A DNA stretch of 64,000 nucleotides from Aselliscus stoliczkanus (lineage: Eukaryota > Chordata > Mammalia > Chiroptera > Hipposideridae). The stretch spans positions 96,227,001 through 96,291,000 of the forward strand of contig CM066729.1 of NCBI GenBank assembly GCA_033961575.1, in the 5' to 3' direction. The notes under the pieces were generated by a model. The model saw only the letters and a program-made list of their open reading frames with translations. It had not been told where the DNA came from and ran no database searches. The position numbers and the translations under genes were made by a program. This document shows, one piece after another, positions 25,175 through 34,499 of the stretch. The stretch's first letter is position 1. Every line of letters begins with the position of its first letter.

Positions 25175-25760
25175 TTTTTCTAAGAGGCCATTTTTCTTCT
25201 ATTCTCCTGCATTTGCACATGCTATTCCTGCTGATGGCATGGCACTATCCATCCCTTTACCTTTCCACTTCATCACCAGGCTAACTCCCATTCAACCTGA
25301 GATCTGAAAATTCAAATCTGATTTCTTTAGAGTGGACTTCCTGCAAAAATCAGGTTACTTTGACGTATGATGTACAGTGCTCTGAATGTATATCAGTCTA
25401 AACTAAGAACTAGTTTTTTGTATTTTTGTGTGTGATTTGTTTGTTTGTTTGTTTTAAATTGGGGAACAGTGTGTTTTTATAGGACCCATCAACTCCAAGT
25501 CAGGTAGTTGTTTCACTCTAGTTGTGGAAGGCACAGCTCAGTGGTCCATGTGGGGATCGAACCGGCAACCTTAGTGTTATGAGCTCTGTGCTCTAACCAA
25601 CTGAGCTAACCAGCCTCCCCACCACTAGTTTTTTAATATACGTGTTTCACACACAAGGCTCTAAGTTCAATGAGTTAAAGCATTGTTTATTTATGTAAAT
25701 GTTAATTTAGTTGCTTTTATTTTCTCATCACTTAGCATAATATCTGACCAAAATATGAAA
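25175..25760 (+). mobile_element. L2 LINE fragment split by a SINE
   Basis: 'CTCCTGCATTTGCACATGCTATTCCTGCTGATGGCATGGCACTATCC', 'CACCAGGCTAACTCCCATTCAACCTGAGATCTGAAAATTCAAATCTGATTTC' follow the L2 order (TGCCTTTGCACATGCTGTTCC...TGGCTAACTCCTACTCATCC). After the SINE, 'GGCTCTAAGTTCAATGAG' and 'CATCACTTAGCATAATATCTGAC' resemble the L2 3' end. Confidence 0.6.
25420..25623 (-). mobile_element. VES-type tRNA-derived SINE, antisense
   Basis: Minus-strand head with clear A box (TAGCTCAGTTGGTTAGAGC) and B box (GGTTCGATCCC). The body carries 'CTGAGCTGTGCCTTCCACAAC', '...GACTTGGAGTTGATGGGTCC...ACACTGTTCCCCAA', ending in (CAAA)n. An 11-bp TSD, ACTAGTTTTTT, lies at 25409-25419 and 25624-25634. The head is tRNA-like but is not a tRNA gene. 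Confidence 0.95.
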
Positions 25761-26079
25761 TTATTATTTTATATATGTGTATCAGCTAATACCAACCAAT
25801 AGTCTTAAATGCTGTGCATACTCCAAAATTTCCATTTTTATAACTTCATTTCTAAGACATTAATGAAGATGGGTCAAATATTTAGAAAAATGATATACTT
25901 ATTGCATTCTTTTAAAAAAGCAAATTCAAATACAGCAACAGGGGATTGGAGAAATAAATTTTAATCTGGTTATGTAGCGAAACTTCAAACAATTCAAAAA
26001 TATGCTATTGGAGACTAATGGCTAATTGTTTCAATATCTATCTATCTACCTGTCTATCTATTTATTCATTATCTTTCTT

Positions 26080-26236
26080 ATATTAGTTTCAGGTGTAGAA
26101 AACAATGTAATAGTTAGACATTTAATCCCTCACAAAGTGAAAACCCCCTCCCCCAATCTATACTACTCCTCTGATATCGTGTATAGCTGTTACATTTCTA
26201 CCGACTCTATTCCCTATGCTATAGTCCACATCCCAT

Positions 26237-26279
<43 letters not shown>

Positions 26280-26345
26280 GTTGACATTCATTATTATTCA
26301 ACTTCAGTTTCAGGTGTACAGAGCAACAGTCAGGCATCTATACCT
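26080..26345 (-). mobile_element. L1 3'UTR, antisense
   Basis: 'ATTAGTTTCAGGTGTAGAAAACAATGTAATAGTTAGACATTTAATCC', 'CCTATGCTATAGTCCACATCCCATGACTATATATA', then 'ACTTCAGTTTCAGGTGTACAGAGCAACAGTCAGGCATCTATACC'. These are antisense L1 3'UTR motifs (minus: GTACACCTGAAACTGAAGT). An (AT)n tract lies at 26240-26274. A TATC-type repeat flanks it on the left. Confidence 0.6.
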
Positions 26346-27436
26346 TTTGTAATATATAAATTTAATGTAAGCATTGAATTATTCTTGTACTTCTCATTTA
26401 AAACAAATACTATTAGAAGAGAAAATATAACAAAATAAATTTTAAAATGATATATATGCCATATAAACTACTTTTTATTAACTATATTTTTGAGTAGTTC
26501 TTATGAACTTTTATCCTGAAAGTTGAAACATGTTTGGTTAAGTGAGGAATTATGTTTTTCTCCTTTGAAATCTCAACTATGATTATTATACATGTGGCCT
26601 AAGTGAATACTATTTGGATATGTACACATCAGCAAATATGAGACTATGTATTCCTGAAAAGCAAAATTCCCCAAAGTTGCTAATATATCTAGAATAAGGG
26701 AGTTTTATTTCATTGAATTTGGCAACAGAGGTAAACTTTCACCTTGTCTGTTCTTTACTATAATTAATGTGCTGTAACTGTAGTCTGGAAAATGTTGTAG
26801 AAGAGAGAGCTAAGTCTTTGTATAATGAATCAACCCACGAAAAGATGTACTTTGCACCTCATGGTAGAGAACTGGGGAGGCATCATGCTTGCACCACACT
26901 CTTCCCCAAAAAAGGCTCAATCTTATCTCTTTGTATTTCACATTTTATATTATCACTGAAGTTATCTGGTTAAGAAGAAACATTGAAGTATCCATTATGA
27001 GGTGGTGTTATTAAAATGAAGGTGATAGTAATAGTTTAGGAAGTGCAGGCAACTAACTACATAGGAGGTATGTTTAAAAGATTATTTTTCCAACTTTATT
27101 CTTTATAAACCTGCCCAGGTTTTGCTATCTTACTCATGAGTTAATATTTCAAAATACCTAGTTAAAATGCAAATGTGCTACCTAAGGCAAGTACAAGGTA
27201 TACTATTGTTTATTCACATGTTAACCTGAATCAGTTTGTCAGATTAATCAACATTTATACATTATAGTCTTTCAAGTGTGGAATCAGATGATAATTTAAA
27301 AATTACATTGGAAAAGATGGTTTAAAAATACAGGCTCCTGTTCTTGACATTTTTTTCAGTGGAGTGTTCATTAGTGCTCTATTCCCACCCCCTTTTGCTG
27401 TTAGGGGCAATAGAGATATAAAAATAAAATAAACCA
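26346..27436. other. AT-rich DNA, nothing assigned
   Basis: No gene or named repeat. A 68-codon frame at 26767-26973 shows no recognisable motif. Confidence 0.45.
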
Positions 27437-27756
27437 CAGTAGTCCCCATTTATCTCTGGTTTCTCTTTCTGCAGTTTCAGCTACCCATGGTCAACTGCTA
27501 TCTGAAAATATTTAATGGAAAAATTCTAGAAATAAACAATTCATAAGTTTTAAATTGCATGCTCTTCTGAGTAGTGTGGTGAAATCTTGCACTGTACCAT
27601 TCCCTCTCACCCAGGTCCTGAATTATCCCTTTATCCAGCATATCCAGGCTGCATGCACTTTCGGCCCTTTAGTCAGTTAGTAGCCCTCTGGCTTTTTAGA
27701 TCTACTATTGTGGTATCACAGTACCTGTGTATAAGTAACCCTTATTTTACTTAATA

Positions 27757-28050
27757 ATGTCCCCAAAGTATAAGAGTAGAGATGCTAGGGCCGGCCGAGT
27801 GGCTCAGTTGGTTAAGAGCTCGCTTAAGAGTGTGAGCTGAGCTCTGAGCAACAGCTGTTCGAGGCCAGCCCGAGCTGAGTTGCCATTGAGCTGCCAACAG
27901 GTGGCAGGATGGCTCAGCTAAAAATAAACAAACAAAAAACAAAAAAAAAACAAAGAGTAGAGATGCTGGCCATTCAGATATGCAAAAAAGGAGCCATAGA
28001 TTGTTTCTTTTAAGTAAAAAGGTGAAACTTCTGTTACCATTACTGTACAC
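27757..28050 (+). pseudogene. Tigger transposase N-terminus (interrupted fossil)
   Basis: ATG at 27757 opens MSPKYKSRDA, matching the Tigger1 transposase start. A SINE then splits the frame, and at 27968 it resumes as GHSDMQKRSHRLFLLSKKVK, the pogo-like DNA-binding N-terminus. It degrades before about 28050, where an LTR-like insertion begins. It corresponds to the fossil at 19905-19991, which keeps the same residues in a different decay state. Confidence 0.8.
27787..27952 (+). mobile_element. tRNA-derived SINE (long VES-like family, 3'-truncated)
   Basis: Head 'GGCCGGCCGAGTGGCTCAGTTGGTTAAGAGCTC', then '...GAGCTGCCAACAGGTGGCAGGATGGCTCAGCT' followed at once by an A-rich tail. Perfect 15-bp TSD, AAGAGTAGAGATGCT, at 27772-27786 and 27953-27967. 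The body ends where the second tRNA-like head of the dimeric copy at 48735-49146 would begin. Confidence 0.93.
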
Positions 28051-28054
28051 TCAA

Positions 28055-28640
28055 ATCGTTCGCTTGCCTGAATGCATTCAAGCCAAATAAGATAGGAGCA
28101 GAAGTTTGCAGCAAAGAAAGTAAAAGTTTATTTAAGTAATTTTACCAAGCCCAGAGACTCAGGTGGACTAGTGCTCTCAAGTAGCTAAGTTATATAAGGG
28201 AAAAATCATTAACTGTGGTTACTATGGAGTTGGGGCCGTGGGTTCTACTGATTGGTTGGGGGCTAAGGCAGGCAGCAATCCATCATGACTGCAGGTCCTG
28301 GTGTCAGTCATGGATTGTTTGGTCCAGTTCCCAGGGGATGCGGTCCCTGGGGCTGTTCTGCTTTCATGAGTCTGGAGCTGAAACATAACTGAGGTCAAGG
28401 TGTTATTGTTGTTTGACTAAAACTATATTCTGGTTTGGGGTTTGGTTATTGTATCTTGGTCAAGGTTGATAGACCTGAAGCTTTATTCTTGAGTTTGACG
28501 CTAACCAGAACTTAATGTCATAAGGGCTTAATGATTAAAGGAGTGGACATATAGGTAGGAGGATCAGATGGAAAGTATGTGAGTGAGTCATAGTTCTGTC
28601 AGGCTAAATAAAGGTAGCTTGGAGTAAAGCAGAATGTGTG
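28055..28640 (-). mobile_element. Probable LTR inside the Tigger element, antisense
   Basis: GC-richer block with antisense poly(A)-signal text ('AAAAGTTTATTTAAGT' near 28121) and U3-like sequence ('GGGGATGCGGTCCCTGGGGC'). It has no coding capacity and sits between two collinear pieces of the transposon. Size and composition fit a solo LTR. The class and exact TG...CA ends were not fixed. Confidence 0.5.
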
Positions 28641-28659
28641 CTCAAGAAATGAAGTTCAT

Positions 28660-28945
28660 GTGCGGTTACACTTTTCAACTTAATAAGAAAAAAAAATGTG
28701 TGCTAAGGTTGCTGACATCCATGATAAGAACCAATCTCTTATACATGAAATTGGGAAGAAGGAAAAGTAAATTTGTGTTAGTTGTGTTATTGTACCTTAA
28801 ACTACAAATATTACAGCCACATTACATTATAAGTGCTTAGTTGAATGGAAAGAAAAAAGCATTAAATTTGTATATGGAAGACATGAACAGAAAACATGTT
28901 CTGATTGACTGCAACTGTTGCACCAGAAAGCATTGAGCCTATAGA
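28660..28945 (+). pseudogene. Tigger transposase, middle piece (frameshifted fossil)
   Basis: After the LTR-like insertion the transposase resumes: lysine run, then (with a frame shift) VADIHDKNQSLIHEIGKKEK, followed by CLVEWKEK and EDMNRK-type codons (GAAGACATGAACAGAAAACATGTTCTGATTGAC). These match the Tigger DNA-binding domain. Several stops and frameshifts are present. Confidence 0.75.
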
Positions 28946-29369
28946 AGGACGTCAGCAAGGGGATCCCCAGAAAAACCTGACAGCAAGCCATTTACTACAA
29001 GGATGGTGACACAGATTTAGGAATAGGTTTGGACTGAAAATATAAAAATTACTGGAGAGTATTGTCATAATTTTTCTATCATATCATTATTGTTATCTCT
29101 TACTGTGCCTAATTTATATATAAAACTTTATCATAGGTATATGTGTATAGAAGAAGAAAAAAACATATTATATACATGGTTCAGTTCTATCCAAGGAGGA
29201 TAGGCATCCATTAGGGATCCCTTGAATATGGGAGGACAACTTTCAACCTGTTTTGAGTACTGATTCATAGATGAAGGTGAGTACCTAACCAAGGATGGGG
29301 AAATAATCACCTGAAAGGACTAGGAGGCTCACATAGGCTGAGAAGAGAAACTGCGGCCTCCAGCCATAT

Positions 29370-30105
29370 AGATATCTCATGTGATATTGTGATTTGTATG
29401 TTTTGTCCTCATTTTTGGTATAAAGCTATTAAAAATCTTGTAAATTCCTTAGTGATGACAGCAGAAGAGCTATAGAGGTTTCTTTTGTAATGTTAATGAG
29501 GTGACTTTTGGAAAACACCTAAGGATAGGGGCTGGTTGCCAATGGAACCATGTGATTAGGGGGTTAGAACTTCCATCCCCAAATTCTGGGGAGAAGAGAG
29601 AGGCAAGAGTTTGAATTATTAGACAATGCTCAGTTGTTAATCAATCATGCTTATGTAATGAAACCTCCATAAAAAACTCAAAAGGACAAGGCTCAGAGAA
29701 CTTACAGATTGGCAAAGACATGGAGCTGGTGCTCCTGGAAATGACATGAAAGCTCGATGCCTTTTTCTCATGCCTTGGTCTATGACTTCTTCCCTCTGAC
29801 TTTTCTGAAGTTATATACACTGGTAATCTAGAAATAAAATGTTTCTCTAAGTTCTATGAGCCATTCTAGCCTAATCATCAAGCTGAAAAAGGTCCCAGAA
29901 GCCTCTTATGTATAGCCAGGTCAGAAACACAGAAAACAGCCTGGGCTTTCAACTGGCATCTGAAATGGAGGTGGGGAGCAGTCTTGTAGGACTGAACCCT
30001 TAACCTGTGGAATTTGATGCTATCTCCAGATAAATAGTGTCTGAATTGAGTTATAGAACACTCAGCTGGTGTCCTGGGAGGACATTGTTGATGTGAGGAA
30101 GCACT
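29370..30105 (+). mobile_element. ERVL-type solo LTR (copy A)
   Basis: Contains 'GGGGCTGGTTGCCAATGGAACCATGTGATTAG', 'GTAATGAAACCTCCATAAAAAACTCAAAAGGACAAGG', 'GTAATCTAGAAATAAAATGTTTCTCTAAGTTCTATGAGCCATTCTAG', 'TAGGACTGAACCCTTAACCTGTGGAATTTGATGCTATCTCCAGATAAATAGTGTC' and 'CACTCAGCTGGTGTCC', the order of an ancient MLT2/ERVL-like LTR. The poly(A) signal AATAAA is near 29833. Confidence 0.75.
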
Positions 30106-30249
30106 AACCGCCCCCCCACCTCACACACACCCCTCTCCACATACACACACATTGAAATTAGATCCAGAAACTTAAAAAGACCTCCATATCCACAGGACTT
30201 TGTGGAAAGTACACAGAAGGATCTCACCTCAGTAATGGAAAATAATTAT

Positions 30250-30385
30250 TGGCATTGAGAACAATTTAATATGAGTCAGAAATGCAGAATCTCAGGCCTC
30301 ACCCCAGATTTACTGAAGTAGGTTACTCATGTAACAAACTACAGGTGACTGGTATAAAAGTGAAAATTGGAAAGGCACGGGATTA
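30250..30385 (-). mobile_element. MER5A-like hAT MITE
   Basis: 'AGAAATGCAGAATCTCAGGCCTCACCCCAGATTTACTGAAGTA' is the diagnostic central motif of MER5A (hAT-Charlie). The element ends in '...GAAAATTGGAAAGGCAC', like the terminus GTTTGAGAAGCACTG. Orientation is by convention and uncertain. Confidence 0.75.
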
Positions 30386-30645
30386 TGAAATGTTTCCTTT
30401 GATTTAGTAGATGGTTACATCCTTTAGGGTAACACGCCTAACATACTCACTTCTATCTTTGTGTATAAATTAGCTAAATTGCTGAACAAATCACCCAAAA
30501 TTAGCATTATTTCTCACGATTGTTTTAAAGGAATATGGGGCAGACTATGGAAGGGGGAAATAAGAGGTATGGGTAATTATTTAACAACAACAAATGCTTT
30601 AAGCAATGAGAGAAATATTGCATTGATTAAGATCACTAGTAATTA
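30330..30645 (+). repeat. Diverged duplication, copy 1 (partner at 41520-41815)
   Basis: Aligns by eye with 41520-41815. Shared blocks include 'ACAGGTGA', 'GGAAAGGCAC'/'GGAAAGCACC', 'AATGTTTCCTTT', 'AGGGTAACA...CTAACATA-TCACTT-TAT-TTT', 'AAATCACCCAAAATTAG-ATTAT', 'GGGGCAGACT'/'AGGGCAGAGT', 'TAATTATTTAACAACAACAAATG'/'TAAATTGTTTAACAATAATGAATG'. The match extends well past the MER5-like end into sequence I cannot assign to a family. Confidence 0.75.
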
Positions 30646-30649
30646 GGGA

Positions 30650-32215
30650 CTTTTAATTCCATGAACTACATTAGATAGAGGTAAGCTTTGCTGATACTTT
30701 CTTGTACTATGATAAAAGCTAAAGACATATTATTATGGTATAATTAACATCTGTAAAATATGACACATTTCTCATTTATAATAAACATATTCCTGAAAAT
30801 GGTGCTCCTTGTTAATGCTCGTAACATAGCCCACTACTTTTTAAATAAGCATTAACATATATAATACAATCTATAAAAAGCCTATATTTATCCTATTATT
30901 TTAAGGGTTAGATTATGTGAGAATGATACACACCATAAATCTCACCTTGAAATTTTGCATCTCCCATTGTAGTTATTTCACAAGCAAACTATTTATTTAC
31001 ATAAAACAATATTATCTAACCCTTGCAAGGCAAGTAGCATATCACATACAAAAAAACAAGAGTTCTAGGCATATGATAAGTTGCTCAACAAGTATTGATT
31101 GAATGAGTAAATAAATGCATCCAGTATAAATTAGTAAATGTATAACTCATGAAGATAAGTTAATGCTTATTATTAATTATAATCATTAGTAATAATAACC
31201 ATTTTTTACATATGGGTTTATACGATTTTATGTTGATAATTTTATATGATAGTATTTTTCATAAATGATCATTTCTGACTGCCATTTTCTTGATATGGAC
31301 ATTAATCACTATTTCAGGTACACACAAAATATTGTATCTACCAGTTCACACAGCTAATTCTTAAATGTTTTTATACAAATTTCTTGACAAATTATCAGCC
31401 TACGGCTTTTTTTTTCCACTGAAATTTTGTCCCTTATACATTATGTTGCAATTTTCTCAATTACCACTAACATACATTTTTTTTAACTTATAACCATTAA
31501 ATTAACAATGTATCAGTGAATTCTCTCCTAGACTGTATTTTGAGTATGTAGCAAATAATCCACAATCAGAATATTTTAAAAATATATTATAGCTTTCTCA
31601 AAAATTATTGCATTTTCTAAAACACTCTAAAATCCCGTAAGATGCCAGATACGAATTCAGATAGGTATTAAAAATGTTATGTTTTATTGCATGCATACAT
31701 TCCTTGTACATATATTGTACATACAGAGATCATGGAAAATTTAACTTGCTACTTGAAAAGGACTTAAGGCAAAATTTTAAAAAAAAAGACATTTTCTGGG
31801 AGGTGAAGAAAGTTTATTGGGTGTTTTGTCCATTTAGATCGACTTAGCCTCCTTCAAATGCATTTTTGTTTCTGAGAAAATTATAAAGGTTTACTTCTTT
31901 GTTACTTTCTTTCTATAGGACAGCTTTATTCTTGATTGGTTAAGGAAAATGTTATTATCAACTATCACTACAGCTATTTTCTGTATTTACTTGTTCATAT
32001 TTTCAATTATGCAATTTTTTTCAGTTGCCTTGTGTTTTTGACTCCTGGTCCATTCTGTTTTACAATCAGCATGGCTAGTGGTCAAATTCACAGAGAGTTA
32101 CCTCGTGGATAACTAATCATTAAGCTAGCTAGAACCAAAATAGTGTGTTGATCACATTTAAGAGCTAGCCATTCAGGCTACTGCCTGTGATACTGTGATA
32201 CAATAAGTAATATAT
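30650..32215. other. AT-rich DNA between the two ERVL-type LTRs
   Basis: No retroviral coding remnant recognised. Apart from a MER5-like piece and the duplicated segment at its left it is unassigned. Confidence 0.45.
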
Positions 32216-32219
32216 ATTC

Positions 32220-32960
32220 AGTCTTCATCATGTCCTTGGTTTCTGGCAATCTTAAAACATAGAGCTCCTAAAATCCTTGTGATTTCCTGAGTGATGGGGA
32301 GAAGAGGAATGCATAACTTTTGTTATTAATAATAAGCCCCGTTCAACCATACCTGGATTGATGCTAATAAAGTTACTCTGAACAGGCCCCTATATAGCTT
32401 TGAAATGGGGGCTGGTTGCCATAGTGACCAACCTTGTGATTAGAAAGTTAGAACTTTCAGTCCCACATCCTTACTTCCAGAGAAGGGGGAGGTGCTGGAG
32501 ACTGAGTTAATAATCAATCATGCCTACATAATGGAACTTACATAAATTCCCTAAACAATAGGTTTTGAGCAGCTTCCATGTTGATGAGAGGAGAGTATCG
32601 CCATGTAGGGAGGGTGATACACTGCCCTGGGACAGAAGCTTTTGTCTAGGACACTTCTGGTACCTCTTCACTGGCAGCTCATTCTTATCCTTTATAATAA
32701 TAAGCTAGTGATAATATGTAAACTATTTTCCCTGAGCTCTGTGAACTATTCTAGAAAAATTATTGAACGCTTTGAGAGAATTGTAAGAACCCCTGATTTA
32801 TAGCCAATGGTCCAGAAGAATGACAAACTTGGGACTTGTGATTGCTACCTAAAATGGGGAAAGTCTTGTAGCACTGAACACTTTATCTGCATGGACTATG
32901 GGTAGTTACCATCAGAATTGAATTGACTTATAGGGCACCCAGTTGGTGTATGCAAATAAT
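32220..32960 (+). mobile_element. ERVL-type solo LTR (copy B)
   Basis: Same motif order and orientation as copy A: 'GGGGGCTGGTTGCCATAGTGACCAACCTTGTGATTAG', 'CATAATGGAACTTACATAAATTCCC', 'GTAAACTATTTTCCCTGAGCTCTGTGAACTATTCTAG', 'GAACCCCTGATTTATAGCCAATGGTCCAGAAG', 'AGTCTTGTAGCACTGAACACTTTATC' and 'GGCACCCAGTTGGTGT'. More diverged than copy A. Confidence 0.75.
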
Positions 32961-33164
32961 TGGAAAATTGCTTGGTGTGAAAAACCTATGCATTTTATGT
33001 TAAAAGTGCGGTAGATACAAAAAGATCTTACTGGCCCAAAGTATATTGGCTCTAAATCACTATTACATGAATGTCATAAACAAGTCTTGGTTTGCAGAAA
33101 GATTAGATGAGACTTATTCAAATAGGCATGGCAGATTGGGTGTCGAGGTAAGAATTATTGTACA

Positions 33165-33310
33165 TTACTGAGTGCTCAGCACTCTGGTATGTGTTTACCA
33201 TATATTATCTATTTTGTCCTTGAAACAACTACTATATGAGAAATATTTTATGCATGAAAAATCTTTAGTGAGTAATTCTTGCAAGCAACTAGCAATTTGA
33301 AAACAAGGGC
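33165..33310 (-). mobile_element. MIR SINE, antisense, diverged
   Basis: 'ACTGAGTGCTCAGCACTCTGGTATG...TTACCATATATTATCTATTTTGTCCTTGAAACAACTACTATATGAG' follows the MIR antisense order (TTGAGTGCTTACTATGTG...TTACATATATTA...TCCTCACAACAACCC). Confidence 0.55.
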
Positions 33311-33600
33311 AGACAAAACCAATGATGAGGCATTGCAGGAAAAATTTTAAAGGATTTGTTGCAGTGGGCAGAAAGAACAGGGGCAGAGAGTACAAAGTTT
33401 CAGGGAGAGATGGGGAGGAAAGGAAGGAGGAAGTGAGGTTATCCTTAGGAAAACGTGCAGCTACCAAGCTGGCCAGAACTGGATTCCGATCGTTAAAGGC
33501 AGATCCAGGACACCATCTTGCCCGTCAGGTAATCTTTAGATAATTATAATGGATTATGATATTATTAGCATGGCAAGATATTAATAATATCCACCCCTTG

Positions 33601-33939
33601 TGTCACCATGAAAGTTCTGACAAGGGCCAAATAAGAATAAAAATCCCTCCTCCCCAAGAGAAGGGGTAGTCAGCAAGGACAAGCCTGGTAACACCTATGA
33701 GACCATCCCTAAATCTTGAATATTTTGTGCCTCATTTTAAAGATGCTAAAATCCTAAGCCTCTTTGTTCTTCATGGCAGTTGCTCTTCTCTGGGCCTGCC
33801 CACTCTCACACCATCTCAAGAGCGTACTTTCCCCTTTTCAATAAACCCACTGCTTTTCTTGGCTTCCCTTGTATGATTTATTTGGTCCATCCTTAAATTC
33901 TTTCCTTTGATGATACCAAGAGCCCATTCTCTGGTAACA
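33601..33939 (+). mobile_element. Probable solo LTR (ERV1-like, about 340 bp)
   Basis: Begins TGTCACCATG and ends CTGGTAACA (TG...CA). The poly(A) signal sits in 'TTTTCAATAAACCCACTGC' (33836-33854), followed by U5-like 'TTCCCTTGTATGATTTATTTGG...ATACCAAGAGCCCATTCTCTGG'. A clean TSD was not found, so the ends remain tentative. Confidence 0.55.
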
Positions 33940-34109
33940 GATTTATAGTTATGAAACCTACGGTGAGTTCTACATGAAGAAATTAGTCCACGGAAGGGTG
34001 TCGTAGATAAGAGTGTTGGGCTGAATGTAAATATCATTATCAAAAAACAATCTAAAATGAAATAAACAAATTTTCAAAAAATGAATATTTAGTTAGGTAC
34101 GCATTTCAT

Positions 34110-34290
34110 TTTAGAAGCACTCATGAGATGCTTATGTGGTACCAGACACTGTTGAAGCACCTAAATCTAAAACCATGAACTAATTTATTCATCACAACAA
34201 CCCAAGAGGCAGGCACTTTTTACAGTTAACATTGTGCTGTTTCCAGGAGACAAAATGTAGAAACACAGAGGATCATCAAGCAAATAATTC
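34110..34290 (-). mobile_element. MIR SINE, antisense
   Basis: 'GAGATGCTTATGTGGTACCAGACACTGTTGAAGCACCTAAAT...CATGAACTAATTTATTCATCACAACAACCCAAGAGGCAGGCACTTTTTACAG' closely follows the antisense MIR consensus (GCTTACTATGTGCCAGGCACTGTTCTAAGC...CTCACAACAACCCTATGAGGTAGG). Confidence 0.75.
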
Positions 34291-34499
34291 AAGATCAAGT
34301 AGGTTTTCAGTGGTTCACACTCTGTCAGTCCTGTTGCAGAGTGCAAACTCTCAAACCCCAGGCTACCAGAAGCAGAATTTTGAATTGAGGTCCATTGGAG
34401 GTGGCAGGATGGAGGTGGCATTTTTTAACTCTCAGTACAACAGTTCAAGTTGTAGGGGTAGAACATTAGTTTTCTGGGGGAGTTAAGTTCCCAACGAAG

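Larger units (their letters stand above)
27437..29244 (+). mobile_element. Tigger1-like DNA transposon with two nested insertions
   Basis: Starts 'CAGTAGTCCCCATTTATCTCTGGTTTCTC' and continues through the Tigger1 5' region ('CAGTTTCAGCTACCCATGGTCAACTGC', 'CTAGAAATAAACAATTCATAAGTTTTAAATTGCATGCTC', 'AAGTAACCCTTATTTTACTTAATAATGTCCCCAAAG'). It ends with 'GGTTCAGTTCTATCCAAGG...CATTAGGGATCCCTTGAATATGGGAGGACAAC'. A SINE (27787-27952) and an LTR-like block (about 28055-28640) interrupt it. The catalytic part of the transposase is deleted. Confidence 0.85.

Noticed and set aside
25560..25615. Possible tRNA gene (A and B boxes on the minus strand)
   Set aside because: Part of a VES-type SINE with a TSD and A-rich tail; the tRNA-like head cannot be a mature tRNA gene here.
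30105..30150. C-rich run (CCCCCCCACC...) as a regulatory element
   Set aside because: Short low-complexity stretch just after an LTR; no supporting motif.
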